NCBI GenBank assembly: GCA_903857865.1
Contig: CAIOGO010000020.1
Coordinates: 107,064-171,063, forward strand
Source of the DNA: an uncultured bacterium
Lineage (GTDB): Bacteria > Bipolaricaulota > Bipolaricaulia > UBA7950 > UBA9294
Length of the DNA: 64,000 nt
Direction: 5' to 3'
Part shown: positions 1-9,519 of the stretch, one piece after another
How positions within the stretch are numbered: position 1 is the stretch's first letter
How the letters are laid out: each line of letters begins with the position of its first letter
Translations under genes and position numbers: made by a program
Notes under the pieces: generated by a model
Databases searched by the model: none
Told to the model about the DNA's origin: nothing
What the model saw: the letters and a program-made list of their open reading frames with translations, nothing else

Positions 1-8
1 GATGGTCA

Positions 9-3000
9 TCATAGAGCCGTGAACCTCGTCTCGTCGACGCGGCGGATCTGTCCTAGGGTTTCGAGGGTTTCGAGAATCTCCTGCAGGCGGTCCTTCCGCG
101 CTCCCTTGAAGGTGCTTGCGAGTTGCAGCATGTCGAGCGGCTCAGGGCTCCGCGAAAGGGCGGCGGTGACGGCTGCGGCCTGTTCAACCAGTGTCTTGGG
201 CCAAGATTCTTTCCGCCGCCGTCGCTCAGGACTGGGTTTGGCCTCTTCCTCAATCCCCGTCTGCACGGCTCCTTCCGGATTCTGGTAGGCGGGGCGCAGC
301 CAGCGGATCTCTCCTTGGGCCTCCTTGTCTGCTCGCTCTCGATTCAAGGCGGCGAGGCGTTCGAGAATCTCAGCCTCAGGGAGGGCGGCTGGCCAGCCGT
401 ACGCGGAGGCGACGACTTGATCGAGTTCGTCGTGGAGCTGACGAAGAACGGACACGAGACCCTGTTCGTGAATCGTACGCTCGGCTTCGCTGAGTGTCTC
501 TTCACTGCGAAGCTTCTCAAGCACGTTGTACATCCCGGTGAGCGTGAGATTCGGATGCAGGTTCTGCTGGCGCTTGCGATGGGCATCGAGTCTCTCGGCC
601 AGATTGCGGATCTTCTCAGTTTGCCTCTCCATCGGAACGGGAAATGGGAACGTTTCGAAGCATTCTGACTTGACGTAGACAGGCCTATCAACCAGTCGGC
701 TTCCCGCAGCGGCGGCCCAAGTCACGTGAATGCGACTTGAGAGGAGACCAAGAACATAGGCGTCATCGGAGGCGATGCCGACGAGCTTGTTGTCGGGCAG
801 GATTCCTGCGTCCAGGAAGATGAAGAACCGATGCTTGGCAGTTTCCACTGTGGCGATGTAGCGGTCGAGTCGCTCAAGCGCTGGACGGAAGCTCCCGCGC
901 GGCTCCCCGAAGATCCACCAGTTCTCTCGGTAGGTGGCTCTCTGGTTCTGATCGCGCTCAGGTTTCACCCGTTCAAGAACCCATTGGTAGACCTCGGGAA
1001 AGCAGTCGCGAACCTCACCCTCCTGCAAGCCAAACAGGTCGATCACCATCACTCCCCGCGGACCCTGGGTGATATCACGTCCGTTGCGGTACGGCCGGAT
1101 GTGGCGCTCGAGGCCGGGTATCCGCCCCAAGCCGAGATCGGCCGCCTGTTTCTGTGTCACGATGAAGCCCGAGCCATGCAGCTTGACACCCGGGCAGCTG
1201 ATGCCGCTGTTGGCCTTGAGCTGGATTGCATCGGACACAGGAGGGCCGACCGTCAAATCAGGGTGAATCTTCCCGACCTGCTCACTCAGCTCCACGTTTC
1301 GTCCGAGCTCTCCTGACGGCGATTCGCTCTCCACGGTGACAAGCCGGCCTTCCAGCTCGCCCGCACCGGCGACGGTCATTGCGATTCGGACATCGGCTCC
1401 ATCGGCGTCATCAACCCACGGATGGTCGGGAATCGCGAACAGTATCGACACGGGGTCCTTGGCTCGCAGATGCTTCTCCATCACGCGACGGTTGAGGGTC
1501 TGGCGCACGCTGTTGGTGGTGATGAAGCCAAACCGCTGAAGCTTCCCCTCACGGACTAGTTCTGCAGCATGGTCCCACCAGTACATGACGTAGTCGCAGG
1601 TTTCGGGAAGATCGGGGTGTGCCGCGCGGATGGCTTCCGCGTAGCCGTCCCCCAGCTCGGTCCGCATTCTCCAGTTGCCGATGTAGGGGGGATTGCCGAT
1701 GACAAAATCGGCGGGCGGCCAATAGGCACTCCTCGGATTGATGTAGCGAACCACGGGTACACGCGCCGTCTCGTCGGGCACTTCCTCACCGGTCGTAGGA
1801 TGGCGCTTCTTGGTCCGTCCATCCCATCGAGTCATCGGCTTACCATCGTCCTCGACCACGGGTTCCTCGCGATCCCACAGCAGAACGGCGTCCTTCTCAA
1901 GCATGTTGCGAACCTCTCGGATGATCGGCTCGGGCGGACTGACGTCACCTCGAGTCCGCACATGCCACTGGAGATAGCCGATCCAGAGAACAAGATCCGC
2001 GACAGCGACGGCCCGCGGATTCACTTCGAGGCCGAAGAACTGATGAGGGTCGACAGTCAAGCCCAGGGTTTCGAGGACCCGCGACTCCCCCAGACTCTCG
2101 AGGGTGTCGAGCACCTCGCCCTCCAGCCGCTTGAGATGCTCCAGCGTGACGTAGAGGAAGTTGCCGGACCCACACGCAGGATCGAGTACGCGGACTTTGC
2201 AGAGACGATCGTGGAAGGCATCCAGCTCGCGCTTGGCTTGATCGTCCTTTCCCTGTCGAACGTAGGTCATGGCGGCAGCTTGCACGGCTTGCCACTCCGC
2301 TCTCAACGGCTCGATAACAGTGGGGAGCACAAGGCGCTCCACGTATGCGCGAGGGGTGAAGTGCGCGCCCAGTCTGTGCCGCTCTGCCGAATCGAGCGCA
2401 CGTTCAAGAAGTGTTCCAAAGATCGCTGGTTCGACGTCGCGCCAGTCGGCGCGCGCCGCCTCGATGAGAAGGTCTATCTGTGGCGGCGTCAGCGGGAGCG
2501 CTGTTGCTTCCTGAAAAAGGTGACCATTGAAGTGCCGAATGTCTGCGCGAAGCGATGTGGAGAAAGACCCTGCCTTCATTGCTTGCCAGAGCTCCTGCAC
2601 CATCGGGGCAAAGGCTGTGGGCTGGCCCCGGAGAGTCTCCAGCAGCTCCGTGAAACGGCGTTCGGGGAGTAGATCAATGTCTTCGGCGAACATGGTGAAG
2701 ATCGCACGCATGAGGAAGGCGGCGACATCATTCGGGTTGTGGCCTGCGTCCTCGAGGGACCGTGCCAGAGCGGCCAAATGGGCGGCAATCTCCCTCGTGA
2801 CACGGGCGCTCTGGTGCGATGGATCAAGTGCCATCGGATCCATCCAGATGTAGCGCAGACGTTCACGGATGGACTCGTCCGCAAGCTCTTCGAGTCGGAT
2901 GCGGAAACGAAGAGGATCGGGGTACGGTACGTAGATGCCCCCTGTACACGTGAATTCCGAGAAGACCTCAATGACGTTGCCAACGTCAACGACCAGTATG

Positions 3001-3443
3001 AAAGGCGGGCGGCCTTCCGCAGCTGGGAGGTTCCTGGCATAGCGATCCGCCTGATTCCTTGCGCGGAGCATGATCCCATCCCAGCCCTGTGTCCCGCGGA
3101 CGCCCGTGCCGCGACGCCGTGGAGATTCCGCAGGAAGAAGCGGGAGCCCGCACTGAGCCGCGATTTCCCTCTCTACACCCTGCTTGGCTTCGAGAACGAA
3201 GCATCCCCGTTTGTAGAGGTCGATGAAGCCTGTCGTGAACTCGCCTGTTGCCTTCATCAAGGGCACTGAGCGCTCGAATACGTAGGCGTTCTCCTCGTTC
3301 TCGGCTCTCGCGGGATCTGCATGAGGCACTTCAAGGACGTCGCAGAGCTCGGTAAGGAAGAGCTGGTAGTTGGAGCGCTCGGCGGCGCCTGACTGGACCC
3401 AGCGCTCGACGAAATCTCGCGCTCGTTCTTCAGGTGTCGTCAT
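9..3443 (-). CDS. MmeI-like type IIG restriction-modification enzyme (nuclease plus N6-adenine methyltransferase)
   Basis: A 1,144-residue protein that appears to combine cutting, methylation and target recognition in one chain. The N-terminus carries a PD-(D/E)XK nuclease signature, D75-X9-E85-A-K87, which matches the spacing known for MmeI. The adenine methyltransferase follows, with motif [10 protein letters not shown] at 421-429 and motif IV NPPY at 584-587; the C-terminal ~500 residues should contain target recognition and a helical tail. The frame ends in a TGA at 9-11, so the gene is complete. Both active sites look intact, so it probably cuts and modifies DNA, making a separate methylase or specificity subunit unnecessary; none is seen nearby. 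A BREX PglX protein is an alternative reading, but the N-terminal nuclease motif and the absence of other BREX genes argue against it. Confidence 0.85.
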   Translation of the reverse strand: MTTPEERARDFVERWVQSGAAERSNYQLFLTELCDVLEVPHADPARAENEENAYVFERSVPLMKATGEFTTGFIDLYKRGCFVLEAKQGVEREIAAQCGLPLLPAESPRRRGTGVRGTQGWDGIMLRARNQADRYARNLPAAEGRPPFILVVDVGNVIEVFSEFTCTGGIYVPYPDPLRFRIRLEELADESIRERLRYIWMDPMALDPSHQSARVTREIAAHLAALARSLEDAGHNPNDVAAFLMRAIFTMFAEDIDLLPERRFTELLETLRGQPTAFAPMVQELWQAMKAGSFSTSLRADIRHFNGHLFQEATALPLTPPQIDLLIEAARADWRDVEPAIFGTLLERALDSAERHRLGAHFTPRAYVERLVLPTVIEPLRAEWQAVQAAAMTYVRQGKDDQAKRELDAFHDRLCKVRVLDPACGSGNFLYVTLEHLKRLEGEVLDTLESLGESRVLETLGLTVDPHQFFGLEVNPRAVAVADLVLWIGYLQWHVRTRGDVSPPEPIIREVRNMLEKDAVLLWDREEPVVEDDGKPMTRWDGRTKKRHPTTGEEVPDETARVPVVRYINPRSAYWPPADFVIGNPPYIGNWRMRTELGDGYAEAIRAAHPDLPETCDYVMYWWDHAAELVREGKLQRFGFITTNSVRQTLNRRVMEKHLRAKDPVSILFAIPDHPWVDDADGADVRIAMTVAGAGELEGRLVTVESESPSGELGRNVELSEQVGKIHPDLTVGPPVSDAIQLKANSGISCPGVKLHGSGFIVTQKQAADLGLGRIPGLERHIRPYRNGRDITQGPRGVMVIDLFGLQEGEVRDCFPEVYQWVLERVKPERDQNQRATYRENWWIFGEPRGSFRPALERLDRYIATVETAKHRFFIFLDAGILPDNKLVGIASDDAYVLGLLSSRIHVTWAAAAGSRLVDRPVYVKSECFETFPFPVPMERQTEKIRNLAERLDAHRKRQQNLHPNLTLTGMYNVLEKLRSEETLSEAERTIHEQGLVSVLRQLHDELDQVVASAYGWPAALPEAEILERLAALNRERADKEAQGEIRWLRPAYQNPEGAVQTGIEEEAKPSPERRRRKESWPKTLVEQAAAVTAALSRSPEPLDMLQLASTFKGARKDRLQEILETLETLGQIRRVDETRFTAL

Positions 3444-3810
3444 CTTTCAGCTTCGTCTCCTGGCGCGAATCGCCGCTTGGGTCTAGCGGTGCGGCGGCGC
3501 TCCTCCAAACGGATCTACGTGAGTCTAACGAAGCCGATGGTTCAATCCAAGACGGGGGGAAGTGAGAGAAAGGCAGAAGAGGGCTTGTGGCATGTAGCGC
3601 GTAGGCCGATTCGTTGGGTCTGTTGAGTTCGTTGAGTTCATTGAATCCGTTGGGTCAGCGAAGCGAGTTCGCGGCGCGTGTGTCCGTGGCTGCCGGGCGC
3701 TCTCTATTGCCCGCACCTAGAAGAGAAGGGCTACTCGACGACACAGGTTGCCGATGTCGCTGGCCACTCGGATGGCTTCTCACGAGCGGAGGGGCGCGGA
3801 AGGCGCAACG
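3444..3810. other. Intergenic stretch without a supported gene
   Basis: These 367 bases lie between the start of the restriction-modification gene and the end of the HEPN gene. They contain a short 9-base tandem repeat (3613-3657). No open frame here has both a ribosome binding site and a recognisable product. The restriction-modification promoter should lie in the low-numbered part, but I see no clear boxes. Confidence 0.6.
3613..3657. repeat. Five tandem 9-base units
   Basis: Five consecutive units follow the pattern RTTGRRTYN (GTTGGGTCT, GTTGAGTTC, GTTGAGTTC, ATTGAATCC, GTTGGGTCA). Units two and three are identical. It looks like a minisatellite-type repeat in a non-coding stretch at the edge of the restriction-modification gene. 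Confidence 0.75.
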
Positions 3811-4266
3811 CTACGACGCGCGACCGCCGGACTGCGGGGAAGGGCTTCGCTCTAGCCAGCGCACGAGGCGCTCGGAGAGCCAGACGGCCTCCTCAATCGC
3901 CTCGGCGACATCATGAGGGGAAACGTGGACGGCACCCTCGTAGATTTCCTTGTTGCGCAATCCCCGCAGTCGTTGGTAGTAGTCGATGCGCGTGCGCTCG
4001 ATCGCGAGGGTGTCCCCGAGCGACTCGAGCACGAACTGGTGCTTGCCCAGAACGTTGGTCGAGCGGAGTCCCTCGGCGCGTAGGGCCGCCAGGGCGCAAC
4101 TGAGAATGGCGTGATACGCCTGCTCGATTCGCGTCTCGGGGTGGTTCTCTACGCGCCGGGCATCGTCGAGGCGACGCGCGATTCCAGCCAGAAGTTGTCG
4201 GATCTCCTCCGGCACGGTCGGCTCTCGTCTCAACTCGCCGCGGAGGATCATTTCTTCGAGGCTCAC
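3811..4266 (-). CDS. HEPN-domain protein, putative toxin of an MNT-HEPN pair
   Basis: A 151-residue, mostly helical protein. Near its C-terminus is the R-N-K-E-I-Y segment, which aligns with the R-X4-6-H RNase motif of HEPN toxins but has tyrosine where the usual histidine sits. The start codon overlaps the stop of the upstream nucleotidyltransferase gene by four bases, the usual arrangement of MNT-HEPN modules. In the characterised MntA-HepT system the antitoxin AMPylates a tyrosine close to this motif and silences the RNase. By analogy this protein is the toxin or effector half, although the lost histidine means RNase activity is not assured. A HEPN protein acting only as a partner for the nucleotidyltransferase is possible. 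Confidence 0.75.
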   Translation of the reverse strand: MSLEEMILRGELRREPTVPEEIRQLLAGIARRLDDARRVENHPETRIEQAYHAILSCALAALRAEGLRSTNVLGKHQFVLESLGDTLAIERTRIDYYQRLRGLRNKEIYEGAVHVSPHDVAEAIEEAVWLSERLVRWLERSPSPQSGGRAS

Positions 4267-4838
4267 GCCGCACCTCCGACTACGGGGATCCGAGGTCCGT
4301 CGTGAGTGCGTCGCACGAACGATTCAGCATCCTGCCGTGCTTCGTCGTACTCGACTGGCCTGTATGCCGTGGGGTTGATCTCCCGGTGCAGAATTCCAGC
4401 TGCTTCCCGCAGGGGCGAGCTCAGATCGCGAAGCGAGGCGCGCCCGACGATCATGAGATCGATGTCACTGTCGCTGCGCTCTTCCCCACGAGCATGGCTG
4501 CCGTACACATACGCAAGCTCGATCCGGTCGGCGACCGACGCAAGCGTTTCGCGAAGGACGTCGGCTATGCCCACGGTCTTGCGGACGATCGAGCGCAGTT
4601 CGTCGTAGATCGGGCACCGTGGATCGAGGCTGTAGATGATCTGGCGGCCGACGCGCTTGGACTTGAGAATGCCCACCGCAGTGAGGGCATGCAGCTCCCG
4701 GGCGACGTGGCGACTGTTGACGCCCGTCCGCCGCTCCAACTCGCGCAGGTGGAGCCCATCGGGCTCCCTGTAGAGTTCGCGAAGAATCGCACTGCGCGTC
4801 TTCGGAAACAAGGCGCTAGCGAGAGCGTTTGAGGACAT
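4263..4838 (-). CDS. Winged-helix/MNT nucleotidyltransferase fusion, putative antitoxin and autoregulator
   Basis: The first ~85 residues form a MarR/ArsR-like winged helix, and the second half is a minimal nucleotidyltransferase with the signature G-S-x-A-R-G-E-x4-S-D-I-D-L, so both metal-binding aspartates are present. This is the expected AMPylating antitoxin of a HEPN pair, and the fused DNA-binding domain suggests it also represses its own operon. The frame is open to an ATG at 4859, but a near-consensus promoter (TTGACA at 4871-4876, TACAAT at 4849-4854) covers that codon. The in-frame ATG at 4838, four bases after the predicted transcription start, is therefore the better start (191 residues). 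It precedes the HEPN gene with a four-base overlap. Confidence 0.8.
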   Translation of the reverse strand: MSSNALASALFPKTRSAILRELYREPDGLHLRELERRTGVNSRHVARELHALTAVGILKSKRVGRQIIYSLDPRCPIYDELRSIVRKTVGIADVLRETLASVADRIELAYVYGSHARGEERSDSDIDLMIVGRASLRDLSSPLREAAGILHREINPTAYRPVEYDEARQDAESFVRRTHDGPRIPVVGGAA

Positions 4839-4848
4839 TTCGTCATCA

Positions 4849-4876
4849 ATTGTAGACATTCTGTCTGCGATGTCAA
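4849..4876 (-). promoter_or_regulatory. Sigma-70-type promoter of the MNT-HEPN operon
   Basis: TTGACA (4871-4876), a 16-base spacer and TACAAT (4849-4854), read on the minus strand. The predicted start of transcription is about four bases before the ATG at 4838, so the mRNA would be leaderless. Confidence 0.65.
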
Positions 4877-5310
4877 TGGCTGTCGGCCGATGGCTGCTCG
4901 GTAACGACCGTTCCGAGCAGCTAGGAAGAAGCCAGTGCTTCGGCTGCTTCTTCTGACGGGGCCGACAGCTAGCGAGTTCTCCCGCTGCATGCGTGGAGAA
5001 CTCGTGGTCGGTGCTCGCTGCCGAACTCCAGGCTCGGACGGCGTCGGCTTGGGCTATGGGTCGCCGGTTTCGGATGCCTCATCGGCTGGCGTGAAGCCGA
5101 TAGGGCGGCGATCGGAGGGCGGCGGCGTCATGAGCCGCCGGATCGCGTCGAACACGGCCCGGAACTGGCGATCGTAGCGCGACTCGAGCGCGTCTAGCTT
5201 CCGCGCCAGCTCCTCGTGGCCGGCAAGCGCTTGCCGCAGCCTCACGAACGTGCGCATGATCTCTACGTTCACTTGCGCCGCTCGGACGCTGCGCAGAACG
5301 CAATCGCACA

Positions 5311-5351
5311 GGAGAAACCGCAGGTTTCTCCCAAGCTGCCCGGAGGGCAGC
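5311..5351. repeat. Two adjacent perfect hairpins inside the broken ORF6N gene
   Basis: GGAGAAACC-gca-GGTTTCTCC (5311-5331) and GCTGCCC-gga-GGGCAGC (5335-5351). They coincide with the extra bases that split the reading frame, so they probably belong to a small inserted element. Confidence 0.8.
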
Positions 5352-5414
5352 CTAGCATCCTGCGACACCTTGTTCGGTGAACGCAAGCGGAGGGTATCTG
5401 CGACCACCCCACTG

Positions 5415-5443
5415 ACTTGAGGCGCCAGATTGGCGCCTCAAGT
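5415..5443. repeat. Perfect 13-base inverted repeat
   Basis: ACTTGAGGCGCCA-gat-TGGCGCCTCAAGT. It lies in the 5' half of the ORF6N gene, where the protein reads through as LRRQSGASS, close to the normal family sequence. It could be coincidence or part of the same decay event as the hairpins at 5311-5351. Confidence 0.75.
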
Positions 5444-5888
5444 GCGCAAACTCCACGCCCGATAGCTGAAACGTGAAGTCCGACGGGAAGCGCTCGGAGT
5501 TTCTGCGGACTGCGCGCGTGAGTGCCTTGGTCTCGACCCCGTAGAGCGCAGCAAGGTCCGCATCGAGGATGACCCTCACGCCTCGGATCTCGATGATCGA
5601 ACGTTCGACAGAATCAACCGGAACCAGCTCGCCCATTGCACTCTCCTGCAAAGGCGGTCGCAGAATGCGACGACCTTGCATGCTATATTCCGCTTGTCTC
5701 TGAGTGTACTCAAGGAGATGGACGGAGCCAAGAGGGAAGCCGCGGGATATGCGCCAGTGGGGTCCGCCCCTCGGCCCCGACCCCGAACGGCGCACTGCGC
5801 ACAGGGGACGGCAAGAGGCAGGGCGCGGCATTGGGCACCGGCGCCGGTCATGAAACACCAAGAGTGAAGATTTGACCCCGCGCCCCGA

Positions 5889-5922
5889 ATGCGTGATCGC
5901 AAGACCGGACCCTCGCGCCTAG
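5889..5922. repeat. Left copy of a split repeat flanking the HD-Hsp90 gene
   Basis: ATGCGTGATCGCAAGACC followed, after five bases, by CTCGCGCCTA. A near copy without the five-base spacer is at 9450-9477. The two copies sit just beyond the 3' ends of the HD-Hsp90 gene and of the PD-(D/E)XK gene. Confidence 0.55.
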
Positions 5923-8900
5923 TCTGGCGCCAGCGGCGCAACGCGCCATGAGTCGAACTCCTCCTCCCCGATAGCCTTCCATCCCCCCCTCGTCCAGTAC
6001 TTGTACGGTGGCCTAAGGGAGGTGTCGTACCGCCTCCAGTCAATCGCGTCGTACAGATAGGCGCACATCTTCTGCCCTCTCGAGACAGCGCCAACTGCGC
6101 GGGCGGAGCCGCCACACGCAAGCCAAGGGAGACAACTCGACACCGTCCGCGCATATTCCTGGATCGAGCTGAGCTCGCTCAGGAATCGGCTCTCGTTGGC
6201 TAGTCGCACCAACGGGTGCCTCAGATTGGCTATCTGGAACGGAGCCTCGACTGTAATCGCATCTGCTACCGTCCCGATGAACGGAAGATCGAACCTATGC
6301 ACGGGGCCGAAGTGGGATGTGTGTACGCGCGTGGCTAGGGTGTCGTCCGAGCCATCCGGATGTGCAGGACGTAGCGTGACTGCACCTTCGGAGGCATCAA
6401 CTTGCGAAGCAAGCGCAACTATCATGTTCATGCTGTAGCGAAGAGCCTCATGCTTGGTCCCGGTCGCCTCCCAAGACCTCAACTCCGGAGCGGGACCAAC
6501 CGCTCGGCCTTCATCGTCGACGAGTTCGAAGCTACCCTCTCTCTCGCCGTATGCAAGCATTCGCAGCGCCCCAAGATTGGCGATGCTCTCCCACCGAGAC
6601 AGCCCAGTGGCGGATGTCAGCGAGACCACCAGTCGCGCCATAACTTCTCGGTGCCGCATCTCCTCGAAGTGGACCCCGTAGAGAGATGCGAGCTGCCAAA
6701 GCGTCTCAGGCCTCAGCCCACTCTGTAGCTCCCTGAGGACCATCTCCCACAGTCGTCCACGGGCCTTCCCAATGGCTGCTTCAAGCCGCCGCCACCCGGG
6801 GTACCGCAGCTGCGGCGGACTCCACCGATCGGGCACCATCCGAGATGGAGTTAGCTCCGGCTTCATTCCCCCGCGTGCATCAGCTAGAACGGAGCTACAG
6901 GAATACACCTGCGATGCACGCGAACCGAGCAGCCCACTCAGCAACTTGGGAGAAGACCCGCGCCCGGGTGGCCCACCGACGAGAACCCCATCTGCGCAGA
7001 TCTGGCTGTCGTGCCTTGCTCTGAGCCAAGAGCGCTCGCCATCTGATTGGCGCTCAAGCACCCATTCCGGGTCCTTGCGATCCACACCACTGACGGTCCA
7101 ACAAGCCTCGTCATTCCCGAGACACAGGCGCCCATCGCCGTCGATCAAGAAGGATTCACTCACGCGACCGCCGAGGTCTGGATCAATCTCTGCTAGGTCA
7201 ACGTCAATTCTGCGAATCCGCGCAATGGCGGCGGTCTCAAGGAACGTGGGCAGCGGCTCGCAGCTGGTTGGTATCTCTACGCAATCTTCGACCCCGGGGA
7301 CAGTGCAGATTCCTTCGATCGGGAACTCGGTCGCAAGCGCATAGCCCCTGAGCACAGAAGTGAGACGTACTTCATCTGTCCAGACATCGAGGATGGGGAG
7401 TCTCCTCCTCGAGGTTATGCTGACCGATGTCCCCGGTTCCTGAGATTCGTCCCCGTCGCGGATGACGACGAGTCCGCTCAGGCCGTTGATTTCCACTTCT
7501 AGTGGATCCCCGTAGTCGCGCCCGGGCCCGTAGTCCCTCCTTGTCTTGATCAAGATCCTGTCTCCGACCATGAAGCACGACATGAAGCCGATACCGAATC
7601 TCGAACATGGGTCGAACCCAAGACCCAGCTGAGTCAAGCGTATGCGCTCGCGCTCGAACTCAGGCGACCTGTAGTAGCTCCTGCCCACTTTCGTGAGGTA
7701 CTTCGTGACGATCTCCTCATCCATACCGACGCCGTTGTCAATGCACTCGACAATCTCGTAGCCAGACGGCGCACGTGAGTGCGTAATCTTGATTGCACCA
7801 GCGTCCCATGCCGCATGGGCACTGAGGTGAAGCGCCCTTCGGTAGCGAAGCGCATCGAGGCTATTCTGTAGCAGCTCTCGGATGCAGATATGCGGACCAT
7901 CGTACAGGTTGTCGGTCATGAGCAGGTGCACGATCTCATCACGCTGTAGCTCGAAACTGAGGTCATGGTACCGATAGAGTCTGTCGGCGGGACCTATCCT
8001 ATCCTGAGAGACGCGCTGAGGTAGCAGTAGCCCATGCGACGTACAGCCCGCTGGCTGACTGCGGGCCGCGGAGGCGCATGCAGTGAGCTCGTCGTCTATG
8101 TAGCCGATGAACTCCCGGATAGCCTTCTCATACGCCGGGTGAGTGCACTGCGCCGTGAACCGAATCTCGTCTGGCGAGATGCTCCATCCCTGCACCGCTC
8201 GGTGCTTCTCCCACTCTTGAAGGCTGATCCGATCGGTGAAGTGGATGGAGGAGTACAGGACATCCGGGGTCCGCTCCCTGTCGAAGTCCAGTAGGTCCGC
8301 AAGCCTGAGCACGAGGGCGAGGAAGACCATGTTCGCCGTGTGTGCCCCGACCTGCTCGTCGTAGTTGAAGCCGTCGGCCGGCGCGATGGAAGCGACCGGG
8401 ACAACATGCGACCGGCAGAGCAGTCCAACCAAGCGGGCTAGATTCACGCCTGCGATCTCGAGGTGCACGTCGCTGCCTAGCAGCTCGAGCGCCAGCCGCT
8501 CCGACCGCTCTGCGTGCGTCTTTCTGAGATATTCCGTTAGGAACGCAGCTTCCAGCTCTGCCAGCTTCCCAGCGAGCTCTCGCCGCTCTTCCTCCGAGAT
8601 AAACCGCTGCTGGGATTGGTGGTCGACCTCGCCGTAGTTGGGATGGCTCGCGATCCACGTTTCCTTGCCAACTAGGAAGTCACCCTCCTGGGTGAGCTTC
8701 TCCAAGTCAGCCTGAGCGGGAACCATCCCCTGATCGTGGTAGTAGCCACCAAGAATCAGCAGCACGAGCTCCACGGCGTTGAGGTCGTGCAGCGTGTCGC
8801 CGAGGATGCGTCCCATCAGGTCGACTGCCCGGAGCAGGTGCTGCTCATCGTGCAGAGTGTATTGCGGCGCATAGGCAGGCACTAGCTTCATTCTCTGCGC

Positions 8901-9023
8901 TGCACGCTCGCATTGCCGCCTGACGATCTCCGATATGCCGTGCGCACCCGCGCTGCTCTCCTTCTCCAGGAGTTCTATCCACAGTGCGGTCTCTTCAAGA
9001 CGTGTCGCCGGACTGAGAAGCAT
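5919..9023 (-). CDS. HD-domain protein fused to an Hsp90-like (GHKL) ATPase, putative defence protein
   Basis: A 1,034-residue cytoplasmic protein. The first third resembles an HD phosphohydrolase: H58/H62 in HDEQH, the H96-D97 pair and D243 in LRLADLLD. From about residue 350 comes an Hsp90/GHKL ATP-binding fold with the N-box E383-LLQNS-LD, the D429-N-G-V-G433 box and the G477-I-G-F box. The C-terminal half has no recognisable domain. HD-plus-Hsp90 architectures occur in predicted biological-conflict systems, and the neighbours here (restriction-modification, toxin-antitoxin, PD-(D/E)XK nuclease) fit that setting. The substrate is unknown. The ATG at 9023 follows AAGGTGGG at good spacing, and a TACAAT -10 box lies at 9063-9068. 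Confidence 0.7.
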   Translation of the reverse strand: MLLSPATRLEETALWIELLEKESSAGAHGISEIVRRQCERAAQRMKLVPAYAPQYTLHDEQHLLRAVDLMGRILGDTLHDLNAVELVLLILGGYYHDQGMVPAQADLEKLTQEGDFLVGKETWIASHPNYGEVDHQSQQRFISEEERRELAGKLAELEAAFLTEYLRKTHAERSERLALELLGSDVHLEIAGVNLARLVGLLCRSHVVPVASIAPADGFNYDEQVGAHTANMVFLALVLRLADLLDFDRERTPDVLYSSIHFTDRISLQEWEKHRAVQGWSISPDEIRFTAQCTHPAYEKAIREFIGYIDDELTACASAARSQPAGCTSHGLLLPQRVSQDRIGPADRLYRYHDLSFELQRDEIVHLLMTDNLYDGPHICIRELLQNSLDALRYRRALHLSAHAAWDAGAIKITHSRAPSGYEIVECIDNGVGMDEEIVTKYLTKVGRSYYRSPEFERERIRLTQLGLGFDPCSRFGIGFMSCFMVGDRILIKTRRDYGPGRDYGDPLEVEINGLSGLVVIRDGDESQEPGTSVSITSRRRLPILDVWTDEVRLTSVLRGYALATEFPIEGICTVPGVEDCVEIPTSCEPLPTFLETAAIARIRRIDVDLAEIDPDLGGRVSESFLIDGDGRLCLGNDEACWTVSGVDRKDPEWVLERQSDGERSWLRARHDSQICADGVLVGGPPGRGSSPKLLSGLLGSRASQVYSCSSVLADARGGMKPELTPSRMVPDRWSPPQLRYPGWRRLEAAIGKARGRLWEMVLRELQSGLRPETLWQLASLYGVHFEEMRHREVMARLVVSLTSATGLSRWESIANLGALRMLAYGEREGSFELVDDEGRAVGPAPELRSWEATGTKHEALRYSMNMIVALASQVDASEGAVTLRPAHPDGSDDTLATRVHTSHFGPVHRFDLPFIGTVADAITVEAPFQIANLRHPLVRLANESRFLSELSSIQEYARTVSSCLPWLACGGSARAVGAVSRGQKMCAYLYDAIDWRRYDTSLRPPYKYWTRGGWKAIGEEEFDSWRVAPLAPD

Positions 9024-9519
9024 TCATCCCACCTTCTCTCGCTTGCTGCGTACGGTCCCCCCATTGTAGCGCGGGACGTTATCAGCTAACGCGGGTGTCC
9101 GCAATCTGCCGCCAGCTGGCGAGTGACCTTGCCGACCGCGGTGGATCGCACGCCGTCGCTCTGGTGACTGCCGAGCCGTAGGCGCTGGCTCCAATGCTTC
9201 GACACGCGCCGACTCACGGGCGAGAGGGGTCTTGCGATGACACATCGTGGGGGGTTGTGAGAATCGGGAAGCTCGCGCGGACTAGGGGAACGTCGGCTGC
9301 AAGTGGAAACGCCGCCGGGCTGGAGCTTGGCGGCGGTGAAGCCTGCGGAACCGATTCACGCGAGCGGAAGGGTACACCTTCGATCATCCAGTGGGACTGC
9401 AAGAGAGAGTTTCCCCGGCAGTGAGTTGACGGCTCCAGGCGACTCCATGATGCGCGATCGCAAGACCTCGCGCCTATGTCGCCACGTGAGGGGACCCTGC
9501 ACTGCTCCGCAAGAGAAAG
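9024..9519. other. Intergenic stretch without a supported gene
   Basis: These 496 bases separate the HD-Hsp90 gene from the PD-(D/E)XK gene. They hold a minus-strand -10-like TACAAT (9063-9068) and the right repeat copy (9450-9477). Short open frames are present, but none has a ribosome site with a plausible protein. The gap makes it unlikely that the two flanking genes share one transcript unless read-through occurs. Confidence 0.55.
9450..9477. repeat. Right copy of a split repeat flanking the HD-Hsp90 gene
   Basis: ATGCGCGATCGCAAGACC directly followed by TCGCGCCTAT. It matches the copy at 5889-5922 in the same orientation except for one base and a five-base deletion. Confidence 0.55.

Larger units (their letters stand above)
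5054..5636 (-). pseudogene. Broken ORF6N-domain protein gene
   Basis: The 5' part, from ATG 5636 with a good GGAG ribosome site, encodes a typical ORF6N start ([20 protein letters not shown]) and runs up to the conserved FTEQGVA, where it hits a stop at about 5352. The rest of the family pattern ([14 protein letters not shown], then the [13 protein letters not shown] coiled segment and the C-terminal IGF) continues in another frame to 5054. Between the two halves sit about 50 extra bases that hold two perfect hairpins (5311-5331 and 5335-5351). ORF6N/KilA-N proteins are DNA-binding and common in phages and mobile islands. This copy is interrupted and probably inactive, unless a frameshift mechanism bypasses the insert. 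Confidence 0.8.

Noticed and set aside
9-3443. BREX PglX methylase
   Set aside because: The N-terminal D-X9-EXK nuclease motif is the MmeI type, and no pglZ, brxC or brxL genes are nearby.
3678-3800. Short plus-strand peptide GYSTTQVADVAGH suggesting an integrase remnant
   Set aside because: Only about 20 residues resemble anything, the catalytic residues are missing, and it overlaps the HEPN gene end.
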